Notes: a model not told the origin generated them from the sequence alone. 64,000 nucleotides of DNA from Polytrichum commune (GCA_950295325.1 OX485807.1:49442440-49506439); one strand, 5' to 3'. Shown: positions 11,332 to 23,796, counted from the first letter of the stretch. Made by a program: numbers and translations.

Positions 11332-12944
11332 ACGAAGAACCTGCGGTCGTTCACAACACAGAGGGGGGGGGGGGGAACTTTCACTCACACACACACACAA
11401 GAAACACCAGAAACTAAGTTAACACAAATCGGATTAAGAAATCCGGGATATTACGGAAATTATAGCACGGAAATTTCCGTCTTCCCGGTAGTGGACCGAG
11501 GTAGAGAACACAACACAAAGTATGGACAAACTCCCACCCTAGAGTAGTAACAACAATAGACTTAGCGTCCCGAATCCATAGTTTAACAACTATATACACT
11601 CCATTCTAAGATTCCTTATTACGGGTCATGACTTCCGGGATAAGGTTTCCGCGATAGAGGTAGCGGATATGACCTGTATTTCCACTATCCACTAGATTTT
11701 CGACCGTGTCACAAGGACCATAATTCTAGTGTTTTAGGCTAGAATGCTCAGAGAGACTTGGTAGTTGTTCATTAGGATTTCACCCTTTGAGTTGATTTCT
11801 TAGGGTTGTCTCCCTATCTCCACTTCCTCTTTCTAACTACTACTCCCTTAGACTAGTGTTTCGATGGGGGCAACCCTCCCTCGAGAAGGTGTCCCGCTCA
11901 AGTATCCGACACGTGCCACCCCCCTTTGACGGGGGGAAAGGTGGAGGAAGTTTTGGGTCTACAAAACCAGCCTGATCCGCTTTCCGTGATGGCACAGTTT
12001 CCACTATACCACACGCGGAAACCGAATCCTCCCTCGAGAAAGGTGGAAACACAACATTTTCGCTCCTATCCTCACAATGGGTAGCTTGTGTTGTTCCACA
12101 GGTCACACAAGATAGGACGTAAGGTTTGTTGATTTCCGTGACGGCGGGGCTAACATAGAGATGGGGCTACCACGCCTACCATCCGCGGTGGGAACCAAAC
12201 GCCAGTCGCGGCAGGTACATGAGTGTTCTAGACCATTCCGTTATTGCTGATCGGTGTGATCCACCTCCAGGTCACGGCAAGCTGAAGGCGTAAACCAGAA
12301 CTCTCCCTATATTATTGGACAGGTCTATCCACTGCTGCTCATTGTCGGTCCCTAGTTGGACGGAGTAAGTGGGGAAGAACCTACCGTGTGTGTGGAACTT
12401 CCCTTGCCCAACAACCCCACGGTGGGGTTCTTTCCCCTTCCTCGGCCAATCCTTTCCTCCTTTCTGTGCTTAAGATTCCTCCGCCCATCACATGTTCACA
12501 CAGGGGCGTTTTAACCACACGCACCTCGGGGTATTACTGACCCCCTGTCCTATCATAGAATACTAACCTAACTAACCTACACAATGATAGGGAATGGCGG
12601 AAAACTCAGAAACCTCAAGTACGGAAAAGAGGAAGCACTTGCATTACACATGTACTCAAGACTCAACTCAAACCGAAGGTGAAGTAAAGCATAAGGTCCG
12701 AATTGAACAAAAGAACACTTGCATTGCAAAATGATGAGAAAAACACCGAAGTGTTCTCCCTTAAAAACCAAACTAACACCCACATGCCATGGTTTCCATG
12801 CCGGAAATCGCGGGCCACATGGTAGTCTTGACAATCCACCTCATGGAGAGATCAAAACCTAAACAAAGAAAATGACGAGGCGCACAATCCGGGGCCATCT
12901 AACTACTTGTCCAAAACAAACCAAAATGGATTCCTAACTAAAAT

Positions 12945-15160
12945 CTACTCCTTATCCTTCCGTTTCTTCAACTTGGCTTCCTTCTTATTCTGCTTCCGCT
13001 CCTTACGGCGGTCCGCGCTATCCGTTGCCAAAAATGGAGCACGTGGTGGCGCCACTTGCACATCGTGAATATTCGGCGCGGACCTCACTTCCACGCGGTC
13101 CACTATTTTCGCAACGTCCGGTGCCAGTGGTGCGGACAGTTGGTTGTCCGGCGGAAATTCCGGACCAAGAATGGCAAGTGGCGGCGGATCCCGGACAACC
13201 ACTTGGAAGTCCGTGGCAAGGGTTGGAGTTGAGACCTCGGCCACGCGGCAATCACCCAAGGTTTCCTCTCCAACCGCGGCGGAAACTGGGGTGGCCTTGG
13301 GAACACTAGTAGAAAACATGGTAAAAAGAACCGCAGTCGTTTTCCCATTGCGGTTATTTTGACCACCCTGATCTGCAATCACCAAACAACTGTGGATTTG
13401 TTTTTTTGGTTTTACGACTGTAATTTTGAAATTTTGGGGGCTTATAGTATACCGCTAGATAGGTCTTGAAAATACCTTTCCAACGGTGTATTACATGCCC
13501 CCATAATCTCAAAATTGCAGTCATAAAACCAAAAAAACAAATGTGCAGTCGTTTGGTGACTGCAGATCAGAGTGGTCAAAAGAACCGCAATGGGAAAACG
13601 ACTACGGTTCTTTTTTACCATGTTTTCTACTAGTGGAACTAACACCTCAGTGGTGGAAACCGGAAGGGCCGTGATCGCCGTGATATCCTCCACCTGGTCC
13701 ACCTCTTCCGCATGTTGGTTTCCACCTTCCACCGCGGCACCTTGAATTTCCACCATGTCATGAGGGGTCAAGTCGGAGTAGTCGGATGAAGATTCCCTCT
13801 CCTCCGATGACTCAACTACCACGGGAAACAACTCCGTGCAACTAGCAATGACGGCCTTCATTGCTTTCAAGGATGCGTCCATCTTACTCCCTTGATCCAT
13901 GATGAAGGTAACCATCTTCGACCCGGAAACGTGGCCCGCGTTCTACAATTCCGCATCGAACATCTTGGCTTTCCACCACACGTTCCCCGGGATTTCCAGC
14001 ATATTACTCAACTTTTGTATTGTGAGAGTGGTATCCTTTATCTGCTTAAGGAGCTTCTCTCGCTCTGCCTCCAACTTCCGCACTCACTCTGCGATCTTCC
14101 GCTTTTCCGCAGTAAGGTGGTTCACTTTACGCTCCAGCTCCCGCAACCGACGCGGATCTTGGATGGCCTCCTTTATTGCGGCAACCAAATTCTCCCGCGT
14201 CGGGTTGCCCACCAATTCCCCTACTTGGTGCATTTGTAGCTCATAGTCCACAATCCGGGACCGTACTCCTTCCAAGTCGCGGATAATGGAGTCCACCGGA
14301 TTGTCCTCCAAGGAAAAGGTGGAGGTTCCACCTCCCACCCGCTTGGTGGCGGACCTGGTCCGCGTCGCACGATTTCCCAATATTAGTTTCCGCTTCTTGG
14401 TCACGGGCCGCTCTTCGTCGCTCATCTCCACCACGTCTTTCTCCTTCGAATCCTCATGACCCATCTCCGGCTCCGAGTCGGTAGTCTAGAGCTCCCGCAT
14501 GAACTGATGCAATGTCCATAAGGTGTCATCTTCGTCTGTGAGTAGGTTTTCGTGTGCGTAAAGGTGGAAGAGGAAAGGCCCAATGTAGGAAGGTAGGCCG
14601 CGCTTAGTGTTGGTTGCCAACTTGTGCATCAACTCCCCAATGATGCTTCCCCAATCCACCACCTTCTTCTCGGAATATGCAAGGAATAAGGTGGTGGTAA
14701 GGGTAAGAGTGATGTTATAAGGTTTTTCCGGGCTGAAGATAGGTACTAAAAAAGCTAACATCCTCCTTTCCCTCTCATCTTTACAATCCTTCACAAAATA
14801 TCCATACTTGGGGTCTAGCCTCTGGGAGAATTTGTCCCTCGTACAATCCTCTCTCTTAGTGGCCATACCTTCCCCTCCTTGCTCGAAGCCGTAAACCCGA
14901 CTCCACAATTCCGCATTCTACCTATCCGGTCGGCCCCGGATGGTGGAAGCGTAAACGTGGTCCACCTCTCTCGTGACTAACTCCCTCACCATCCCTTCAG
15001 AGCGTACTCTCCACGATTTTTCCCATAACCCGAGGCAGTCCATGCGCCTCAAGTCTGCCTCCAACTCATCGTTCTCCTCTCTGCCAGTGGGAGTGACCAC
15101 GTGCATCTTGTGAAGGGCTAGCGGCTTGTCCGCGATCCGCTTCCGTGTTTGGGTGGCCAT
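12945..15160 (-). pseudogene. Gag-like / plant-mobile-domain-like pseudogene, four stops plus an insertion
   Basis: The frame starts at ATG 15160 (MATQTRKR) and stays in one phase down to the stop at 12945. It is broken only by TAG 14918-14920, TAG 14486-14488, TGA 14084-14086, TAG 13943-13945 and the MITE at 13304-13635. Without the insertion it is 627 codons, including the final stop. N-terminal part: DCLGLWEKSW, WSRVYGF, FLVPIFSPEKPYN, YIGPFLFHLYAHENLL. Middle: basic KKRK region and a coiled coil (LRELERKVNHLTAEKRK, VRKLEAEREKL). C-terminus: very basic, ending KKEAKLKKRKDKE. The organisation resembles retrotransposon gag or PMD-like transposon proteins, but I cannot fix the family. It cannot make a full protein. 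Confidence 0.6.
13304..13635. mobile_element. CACTA-type foldback MITE, 332 bp, TSD GAA
   Basis: Ends are CACTAGTAGAAAACATGG and its reverse complement, the typical CACTA/En-Spm terminus. The element is flanked by GAA on both sides (13301-13303 and 13636-13638), the 3-bp target duplication expected of that superfamily. The two halves are inverted repeats of each other almost to the centre, so it can fold on itself. It splits the gag-like frame; insert plus one target copy is 335 bp, and removing it rejoins the frame exactly. Confidence 0.9.
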
Positions 15161-15734
15161 AGTGGTTGCGGCCCGCCATCGCTGGTGCGGTCCGCTCCAT
15201 TCTAAGGTTTCCGAGTCGAAACGGAATTCCTAACACGAACTCAATTCGGTATTTTTAACTACTTTAATGATTTTAGTTTTTGTCCTCAATTCTAACTAGC
15301 CTACCTAACTATCTACCAATAAAGTATTCTACTTACTATGTTTTCCTCACTCAAATCTATTCCTTAATCTTAAAACAAGGTTTCTTAAGATTTTAAGAAA
15401 AGGCGGACCGCGACACGCACCCAAATGCATCCCAAATTCAATTCCATCTTTATATTTGTAGAGATTTGGATAGCAGGTGTGATCCCCAAAATCGCATGTT
15501 ATAGAACAAATGCATGCCAATTTAGTTATTTAGGGCGAAACTTCCTCATAAATGGGTGTCTGGAGTATTTTGGGGTCACTTCAACATTATGAAAACATAC
15601 ATAAAACAAAATTATTAAAATGGGCATGTTGGGAGCAAAACATTATTAAGTAATGTGCGTTCATTCATGTGGACCTTGAGAATATAACCATGGGATGCCC
15701 CAACCTATGGTTCAATTCCATAATTATATTCTTT

Positions 15735-15943
15735 GGGTCCACATGAGAACTCGCATGAATAGAAATTCCTTGACATAACATTCGGCTGAGAGCCCGGTCA
15801 CATGTGACTTCACATGACGCTTGAGGGTCCGTGACCACACTACATAATTTTGGAGGTGTGGTGGGACGGCCTTTGGACACTTTTCTTTTGGGCTCTCACA
15901 ATTTCATCGTCATGGCTCTTGGCTCGTGTGTGAAGTGGCCCTT
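15735..15943 (-). mobile_element. PIF/Harbinger-type MITE, family G, partial copy
   Basis: Reverse-complement match to the first part of the 6121 element. It carries GGACGGCCTTTGGACAC and GGGCTCTCAC, and ends GTGTGTGAAGTGGCCC. The far end is not recognisable, so it is truncated or diverged. Confidence 0.65.
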
Positions 15944-16505
15944 ATTATCCAGTCAAGGGCCCTCGCCATGATACTTATTAGATACACGGTTTCCCAAAGA
16001 GCCAGCTTAGCCTCCGCTATAAATGTGTAAGAATCCCAGCCTGAGGCCCTGGGCCTCTTCAATGCTTTGACTACGTACATAATAAGCCCATACAATAACA
16101 ACACTCTCCGTATTTGGGAAGATTTTTGGGCATAATCGACTAATACAATTACCCCTTGAAATGTACCACCAAAATTTACTCATAATGAAAAATTATGTCC
16201 ATGGTAAAAATATGTATGTGCTAAAATTACGACATGATTTTGACATCCCGTTTGCTGAAAAATAGGACTGGTCCAAGAAGACACCATCTTCATAGTGGCT
16301 GTAACTTCTGTGACATGTGTGCTAATCGTAGAAAAGTGTCAGTTTACTGTCCTTTTGGTGTGGGACATGACCATGTTTCCTACTAATGCATGTTTCCATA
16401 CATGGCCCCAAACCGTGCAAAAACTTTTGTTTGCTAAGGTTAACTAAATATCATATGGGGCCAAATTTTGGGCAAAAGTTGCATGGTTATACATGTGACC
16501 TATTA

Positions 16506-16506
<1 letters not shown>

Positions 16507-16543
<37 letters not shown>
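16507..16543. repeat. Poly-A tract
   Basis: About 37 consecutive A residues. It lies just before the CCGGTT-repeat fragment on the plus strand. Confidence 0.95.
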
Positions 16544-16544
<1 letters not shown>

Positions 16545-16554
16545 ATAGAGATGA

Positions 16555-16648
16555 GAGGAATTTGTGGCCTAGGAGTTTATTCTAGTGGCTCAAGGTATGG
16601 TGGAAACACTAGGATTTCAACCAATTATGCTCAAAAACCTCTCCAAAC
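16555..16648 (-). repeat. CCGGTT dispersed repeat, truncated copy
   Basis: Retains GAAACACTAGGATTTCAACC, AATTATGCTCAAAAACCTCT and a terminal CCAAAC. The CCGGTT-bearing half is missing. It abuts the family-M MITE at 16649. Confidence 0.6.
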
Positions 16649-16984
16649 ACTACACTAAATATGATATTTATTTTTCTGATTATATTTAGTGTTGTTACCA
16701 CTCTACCTTGCTCAACACTAATTTTCAATTCTTTGGCAATTCGTGTCAGAAGATATCCTAAAGGATATGATGGAATTCTCCTTTTATCAATGTTATTTTT
16801 ATCTTTGTTTTTATCATATCCTTACTAACACTAAATTCAAACATGTAACCTCCATATATTACCATAGTTGATATTTAGTATTTGAGTTTACATTTAATGT
16901 TGCTTACTTTCATAGGGTTAGTAACATTTAGTGTAGGCGTTTGTATGTAGTGTATCAAACACTAAATATCCTATGTAGCGTAGT
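16649..16984 (+). mobile_element. MITE, family M, copy 4
   Basis: Starts ACTACACTAAATATGATATT and ends ATCCTATGTAGCGTAGT. It is the most complete copy, about 336 bp, with ends pairing as inverted repeats over 25-30 bp. No obvious target duplication. Confidence 0.8.
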
Positions 16985-17506
16985 GGTTCCAAGCCGACAT
17001 GCACATTCCATTTCCGCTTCCCAATGAGAACACATCCCTTTTACTAAATGAGCCTACTAATGGCCCACACTTCTAAGCTTTCCGCCAACCTTAAATGCGG
17101 TGGAGGAAAAGCTCCTCTATAATTTGAAGAATAGACCTAATTATTATTAGAGTGATAACTAACTAGGCACTAAGCTTTGTGGCTCGTCTTGGAGCCCAAT
17201 ACAACTTATTCTAGCTTTTCGAACCCCACTCATCACATTCTTGCTTCCTTGAAGTACTTGTGCCCGAAATTCAATTGGGCCCCAAGGTGTTGCTCCAAGT
17301 GAAAGTTTCGTCAATATATATGTCGAAGTTTCGTCTTCGAGCCTCGACCATTCCAAATGGCATTCCTTGGCCACCCATATAAGTTATGTGCATTGAATGT
17401 CACATAATTTGGCTTTGACACCCGTCTTTAGTTTCCCCTTGGGATGTGGGATGGTTTTTGCTCATAGAGAATAACCCATGGTCTAGATCGATGTTGGACT
17501 CATGTA

Positions 17507-17868
17507 TAGAGTAGAGGCACCTATTCCCGATCAGGACTATGTCGTCGATCTATAGGTTACCGGAATTTCAATCAAGTTGGGAACCAATGGTGCCATGACA
17601 CGTGGTCTGGATTTGAGTGCTAAAGTGAGGAGGAGTGAGTGGTTAAAATGAGCGGTTTATGCACTCTAGACATTGGTAATATGTTCGGGCCAACTTTTGG
17701 CTTCAAAAGTTCACAATAGTTTCATTTTAAGGAATAAACTTACCGAAAATTTTATGATCCTCTTAATTTCTATCTTCCTACACGGGGGAAAAAAATTCCA
17801 CCACCTTATACTTCTCTAGATTTGGCACAAAATTTCTTAAGTGATTGGTTATGGGTGCCTCTACTCTA
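17507..17868 (+). mobile_element. MITE, family T (TAGAGTAGAGGCACC ends), copy 1
   Basis: 362 bp between TAGAGTAGAGGCACCTAT and the matching reverse complement ATGGGTGCCTCTACTCTA. A longer, interrupted copy lies at 38662-39220 and a partial one at 33294-33415. Shared interior phrases include GACATTGGTAATATGTTCG. Non-coding. Confidence 0.8.
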
Positions 17869-18649
17869 CACGTGAATGCACGGGTCTCGTCTAGTGTGTA
17901 CATGTAGAAAGGCTACTTTAAAAAAAGAATTAAAGGTAGATGTACAAAAGGGGCCCTAAGGTGTAGGGAAAAAAATGACAATGAATGTGTTAGTTTCATC
18001 CAATTCACACTTTCATCCATTAGTGTCCTTAATAACTACCATGTATGTTCTTGTTAGGCTATGCGTTTGGGTTTTAGGTTTTTACAAGCTAGAGGCCCTC
18101 GGAGCGCTCATGAGTTTCCTTGAGTTTGCTCCCTGGATTGTGGCTAGCTTATTGTGCTATGGTCTTTGTTTTAATTTTGTTTTTCTTTTCTTGTGAATTA
18201 CATGTTATGATTGAAAAAAATGTTCAATGACTTTCTCATTGGAAAGTGAAAGTGAATTTTATGTTTAATGTAGGATTATTTAACTCATGATTTATATTTT
18301 GTGTATGTAGTGAAGGCATTTATCACATTAAACTGAAAAGCTTAGTGTAAATACACGAGTCCATTTCCTAGCACGATGTAAGTACGTAAACATTTGTATT
18401 TTTCCCCTATAAAATTCTCGTATAGAGGGGGTTTAATTTCATGGTGACCCACATACGTCATTTAGGCTTCCAATGAAGAGTCCGCCCCTTGGGCCATGGA
18501 TACATGAATGATGTCAAACAAAGATGATGCCAGTCCACCACTAGTCTAGGATTCACAACATTTTTTACTTTGCATTTTGAGACTAACTTATCTCGGTGGG
18601 AGATTCTTTTGCACCCATTATTATTATTATTATTCCTTAACTTATCATA

Positions 18650-19150
18650 CAAATCAATCCACATAAGTGAATGACATTCTTTGTCCACGTACCTAATTTA
18701 CATTAGGTTTAGGGTCATATTTGCCTTTGACACCCGATGCCAACTCCCCTTGGACTTGGTGTAAGATGGCTTTTCCTCAAGAAAAGTGATCCCATGGTTC
18801 ACTTCACACCACTTCCTTTGCAATTTCAATCAATTCTACATGTGTCAAGTACATGATAGGAGGAATTTGGAATATCCATTATGACCTCGTATAGCACTCC
18901 AAGTCAATTATTTTGGAGCCTCACCAAATGAATCAATCGAGATAAGTGAATGACATTCTTCGTCCACTCACCTCACTTACTTTAATTGCATGGTCACATT
19001 TGCCTTGATACCCGCTATTGACTCCCCTTGGGCTTGGTGTGAGATGGTATTCTTTTTTTGCTTTGGAGAGGTGAATCCCATGGATTGGACTCCACAACAT
19101 AGGCCAAGCTTCAATCAAGGTATTGTCGATGTGATGATCCTCAAATCCTA
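18650..19150 (+). repeat. Two diverged copies of a dispersed repeat
   Basis: Copy 1 (about 18650-18860) and copy 2 (about 18925-19150) share AAGTGAATGACATTCTT, GTCCAC, CATATTTGCC/CACATTTGCC, ACTCCCCTTGG and ATCCCATGG in the same order. A weaker third match is at about 17340-17490. No shared protein frame was recognised. Confidence 0.6.
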
Positions 19151-20230
19151 CATGAATTCAGCATGTCATACTAATTATATATTTTTCTTTTTATAATGGA
19201 TGATATGAAATCTTCATCAAACTCTTTTTGAGTTATTTTGGCGTGGTTGTCAAGAAGAACGAGCTTGCAAAGCAACAAACTGCACTATCTATCAAAAACT
19301 CAAATTGCAATTTATATTCACATTATACAATTTCAAAATAGCGTATGCAAGGGAGGCCCAAATCACACTCCAACCCCCTTCAGGCGTTAAGGTAAGGCAC
19401 ACCCTAAACCAATAGTACATGCCATTGTCATTCATTTGTTGATTTTAGATTCATTGTTGGTTTTGGATATTTGGCTTGAGATTTGTGTTGTCTATGTAGA
19501 GAGAGACGACACCAACCTTGGCTAGTATGAATGAGGGACGCTTCACCTTGATCATAGCCGCGAGCTCATATGTGAATATGAAGTGGATTTATTGAGTACG
19601 TTTGTGTAAACTCATCCATTGGAAAGATGAAATAGCAGTGAATTGTTCTATAGCATGTGAATGACTATATACATAACTTGACTCCTCAAAATTTAATTGG
19701 AATGAATCAACCTTCAACATATAGGGGACTTGTTTTTCTTTTAGGGTTTTTTTCTTCTTCAGTAGAAGCCCTTCATACACGAACAGTGGATGAATTTGTA
19801 TAGACACCACAAACCCCAAGCCTCAAAGTTTTGTCTTCAAACATCACCATAGGTAATCAATCAAGACCCGTGAAGACATTCATGATTCAACCACCAAAAC
19901 CAACACTACATATCATTGTTGTGCATGTTGACGAGTTTAGATTCATTGTTGATTTTGTATATTTAGAGAGAGAGAGAGAGAGCACCTTAATCATAGCCGC
20001 GAGCTCATATGTGAAGTTGAAATAGGTACACTGAGTGTGTCTATGTAAACTCATCCATTGGAAAATGAAAAATAATGAACTACTTTATAACATGTGAAAG
20101 ACTATTTAGATGATTCGATTCCGAAAACAACATCAAAAACCTTGAAGAAGTAATATACTAAAATTGAATTGGAATGAATCGACCTCGAACATGTAGGGAG
20201 GGGACTTGCTTTTGTTTTACTAGAACCCCT

Positions 20231-20270
20231 TCATCCATCTATCCATCCATCCATCCATCCATCCACCCAC
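20231..20270. repeat. (CATC)n microsatellite
   Basis: About ten CATC units with minor interruptions. Confidence 0.9.
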
Positions 20271-20671
20271 CAAGCCTTGAGATGTCATCCATGAAATGTC
20301 ACCGGAGGTAATCAGTCAAGATGTGTGAAGGCATTAATGGTTCACCCACCGAGCTTCAATTCCATCAACTTCAGGCCCAGATCACTGACATGGCGATTCG
20401 GAGTGCACCCCAACAAGACAATCTCACTTGAAAAGTGCAACAACTCTTAAATACTCGGAAGTGCCTGTGGCGAGGAGGAGGAGGAGGAGGAGTACTACTA
20501 CTGCAAGTAGCTAGTATTGCAAAGCTCCTCCTGTGGGGAGGAGATAGAGAGTACTTCACTTACACACACTAGGAGGGGTTGTTATCATCCGCATCTTTAC
20601 TACTTCTAACAACTTCCTACTTCCCGCCAATTGCACACACTCATCGGTTGTTTTAAACTCACACATCTCGC

Positions 20672-21560
20672 GAGTTCAAATTCTGCATAGTCTAGAGCAT
20701 GCGGAGCCGTACTCAAGGCTCGCTCGATCTCAAAATGACAAGACATGCGCATCTCTAAAACCAACATCAAAGACGACTTAATGAAATCCGTACACCAAAC
20801 GTTGTTAAATATCTCACAAACTCAATCCTCGATGAAATGGAAATTAGACCAACGACAAGCAGCTGTAACTCCCTCCGCCATAACCTCCCCCCTCAACATG
20901 AGTTCAAATCAGCATAGGCCAGAGCATGGGGAGCCATACAGAAGGCTCGCTCAATCTTGGAATTGCAAGACCTAAGCATCCCTGAAACCAACACCAAAAA
21001 ACTAATGCAATCCATACACCAAACGCCGTTAAATATCTCACAAACTCAATCCCCAATAAATGGAAAGTAGACCAACGACAAGCATCCGTAACTCCCTCCA
21101 CCATAACCTCCCCCTCAACATGAGTTCAAATTCAGCATAGGTCAAAGCATGGGGAGCCATACACAAGGCTCGCTCGATCTCAAAATGAGAAGACATACAC
21201 ATCTCTACAACCGACATCAAACACTCAATGAAATCCACACACCAAACGCCATAAAACATCTCACAAACTAAATCCTCAATAAATGAAAAGTAGACCAACG
21301 ACACGTAACTCCCTCCACCATAACCTCCCCCTCAACATGATTTCAAATCCAACATAGGTCAGAGTGTGGGGAGCCATGCACAAGGCTCCCTCTATCTCAA
21401 AATTACAGAACCTAAGCATCCCCAAAACTAACATAAAAAACTTGATGGAATCCATATTTAAAAAATTCATGAAATACATGACATACTCAATCTTGAATAA
21501 ATGGAAACTAGACCCACGACAAGCACCTATAAATCCTCCACCACAACCCCCTTCCCTCCT
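20672..21560. repeat. Tandem array, four units of about 220 bp
   Basis: Units start at the phrase GAGTTCAAAT: 20672-20899, 20900-21121, 21122-21338 and 21339-21560. Each contains GGGGAGCCATACA-like, AAGGCTCGCTC, CACACCAAACGCC-like and TAACTCCCTCC blocks. Unit lengths range from 217 to 228 bp. The minus strand keeps partly open frames across units, reading related hydrophobic peptides (for example LCMAPHALTYAEFELMLRGR), but nothing shows that they are expressed. Confidence 0.8.
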
Positions 21561-21654
21561 ACTAACTTCTTAGCCATTCCCTTCATCCCATGGAACCCAC
21601 CAAAGACAATACACTTACCTTGCAGCTTGATCACACGTGATCATGGTATGGAGA

Positions 21655-21898
21655 ACATGAGAGAAGGAGTCATCGCATACAAACATACCTTTCATCCATC
21701 CCACACAAAATCTCGAACCCCTATAAATTTGTGGCCAATTCGTTTCAAATGACTTGGACTAGACTAATCCAGGGTCTTTGAAACAATGTCCGGTGTCAAT
21801 AGAACCGAAAATGAATAACATCCAAGCTGCAGTTATTTCAAGGCTTTGATGTTGAATGAACGAGAAGTACGCTTGTATGCAATAATTCCCTCTCACCT
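21655..21898. mobile_element. MITE, hAT-like family H, copy 2
   Basis: Left end GAGAGAAGGAGTCATCGCAT...CCTTTCATCCATCC and right end TGTTGAATGAACGAGAAGTA...AATTCCCTCTC form inverted ends like those of the copies at 4094 and 60329. Confidence 0.55.
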
Positions 21899-22277
21899 GA
21901 AGAACGGGCTCATATTCAATTCATGTCATTGAATTGGTGCCAAGAACACCGACGTTCCTTTTTCTTCTTCTTTTTGGGGACTTTTTCTTTTGCTTTCTCT
22001 TCACATCTCTGCACACAAAAGCTTCACCCTAGTAGGCCTACTAGTACTACTACTTCGAAGGACATATATAGTGTTTTGTTATTTTGTATTTGTTGTTTCT
22101 TCCTCCCCATTGGCAAGCTTTGAGCGCGGCGGCCTGTTACGACTAGTAGGCCTTCCTGAAGAAATGGCAGGCCACCATCATTAACTTTGTCCAGGGCTTG
22201 AGCGCAAAACTCCAACGCAAAAGACAAGCGCACCCAAATCTGGGAGGAAGAAAGCAACTTAAAAAGCTGCAAGCGGG

Positions 22278-22735
22278 TGATCATCACCACCTCAACTTCA
22301 AGATCCAAAGTGTCACACGACGTTTTCCAAAGCTACTTCATTCACGTAATCAATAATGAACTAGGGACCCGGTGACCAAACTCATATTAATGATACCTAA
22401 AACACTCACCATTTTGGTCCTTGTTACTGGTTACTTGTGACTATAGTGTCTACTCTCGAAAGAGGGGAGTAGATCTTTACTTCCATACCTTTGTCCTGTG
22501 GGCATCGGATTGGGGGTGGATCGAACAAACACTTAATTCACGTCGGTCTCCTCCGGAGACCAAAGTTTTTCTCTCTCTACATTTTCCTCTAAAAATGTCA
22601 CTTCAATGTCACATGTCTAGTAGTACGCATTGTTTCAATTTCTAACGTGTCAGTTGTTGACATATGGTTTTTCTTCTTCTTCACAAGTCACACTATTATC
22701 AAATTATGAATTTTGTTTGTTGATTGACGTGCACT
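22278..22735 (+). repeat. Direct duplication, copy A
   Basis: Begins CACCTCAACTTCAAGATCCA and ends TTGATTGACGTGCAC. The same beginning and end recur at 23422-23658, where about 230 bp of the middle is missing. Confidence 0.75.
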
Positions 22736-22949
22736 TTTTTTATGGGCTGATTTTTCACAAAGTTTTTGCTTGCCCATGTCCAAAAACCTTGAATTGAAAG
22801 GCCAAAAAAATTGCAACCCGTCCCAAAACCGGTAATTTCTAAACCAACCCGTCCATGGAAAGGTTATAGAAAAAACAACTTGTTCCAAAATCAGTTTGAA
22901 AATGAAAATACTTGTCCTGCAAGAGGTATAAATAAGTCTTTTACAATGT

Positions 22950-23045
22950 TGGTAAAAAATTAGAAAAAGAACAAAAAACCGAAAGATGACGACATGTGAC
23001 TGGTTGCACTTGGAAACAATAGGATGTTGACAAATTATGCCTTCA
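22950..23045 (-). repeat. CCGGTT dispersed repeat, partial copy
   Basis: Contains AAAACCGAAAGATGACGACA, TGTGACTGGTTGCACTTGG and AAACAATAGGATGTTGACAA in the order of the full repeat. Confidence 0.55.
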
Positions 23046-23421
23046 ATGTTCGTCAGTTATCTGTCTTTTGCTGTCGATTCTCATCTTTCTAGTACACCCC
23101 ATTCTAAATTTTGTGGTTGATGAATTGATGTATGCAGGTGAATCAAGCACTTCAAGGTTGATATTTTGATTGGGTATTAGTGGTTTGATTGCATTATGCT
23201 TATATTCACATGTCATATATGACATAATGTAACTGATATTTGTACCATTTCTTTTTTTGGGGAAAAATTATCAAAAAAATTGTTATTTTAAGAACCCATC
23301 CAAAGTGAATTTGATACGTCCCAAAACCGGTTCATTTTCTAAGAACCCGTCCACTGGATTTATTTTTATTTTTTATGAACATGTCCCTAGACATGTTAGG
23401 GACCTTGTGAAAAATCACCAC

Positions 23422-23658
23422 TGATCACCACCTCAACTTCAAGATCCAAAGTGTCACATGACGTTTTCCAATAACCAAAAAATGAATGTCAATTGACATC
23501 TACATTTTCCTCTAAAAATGTCACTTCAATGTCACACGTCTAGCAGTACGCGCTGTTTCAATTTCTAACGTGTCAGTTGACATATGGTTTTCTTTTTCTT
23601 CTTCACAAGTCACACTATTATCAAATTCTGAATTTTGCGTGTTGATTGACGTGCATTT
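23422..23658 (+). repeat. Direct duplication, copy B (internally deleted)
   Basis: Matches 22278-22735 at both ends, but the middle is absent. The two copies are about 0.7 kb apart. Confidence 0.75.
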
Positions 23659-23796
23659 TTTTTTGGGTGGGTGTGTGTGAGAGAGAGAGTTTTCACGTGT
23701 CAAATGTTAAAGAGTTGCAAAAACTTTGTCGTAAGTACACACTGCTTCCACCTAATTACAAAAACGATGTCTACCTCGAGGCGTGGCGTGAGTACT

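Larger units (their letters stand above)
11235..15430 (-). mobile_element. GC-rich transposon block, class unresolved
   Basis: About 4.2 kb that is clearly richer in CG dinucleotides than its flanks. It begins after the TTTTTTT run near 11221 and ends near GCGGACCGCGACACGC. It contains a degenerate 626-codon reading frame on the minus strand (12945-15160) and a long non-coding stretch downstream. I could not find terminal repeats or a primer-binding site by eye. A non-autonomous LTR element with a gag-type gene and a captured host-like gene are both possible. A CACTA MITE is nested inside it. Confidence 0.5.

Noticed and set aside
13892-14246. Two 115-codon plus-strand frames in the gag-like region
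   Set aside because: They are antisense to the long minus-strand frame that is supported by single-phase continuity.
20672-21560. CRISPR-like regular spacing
   Set aside because: Units are about 220-bp full tandem repeats with no unique spacers, in a plant nuclear context.
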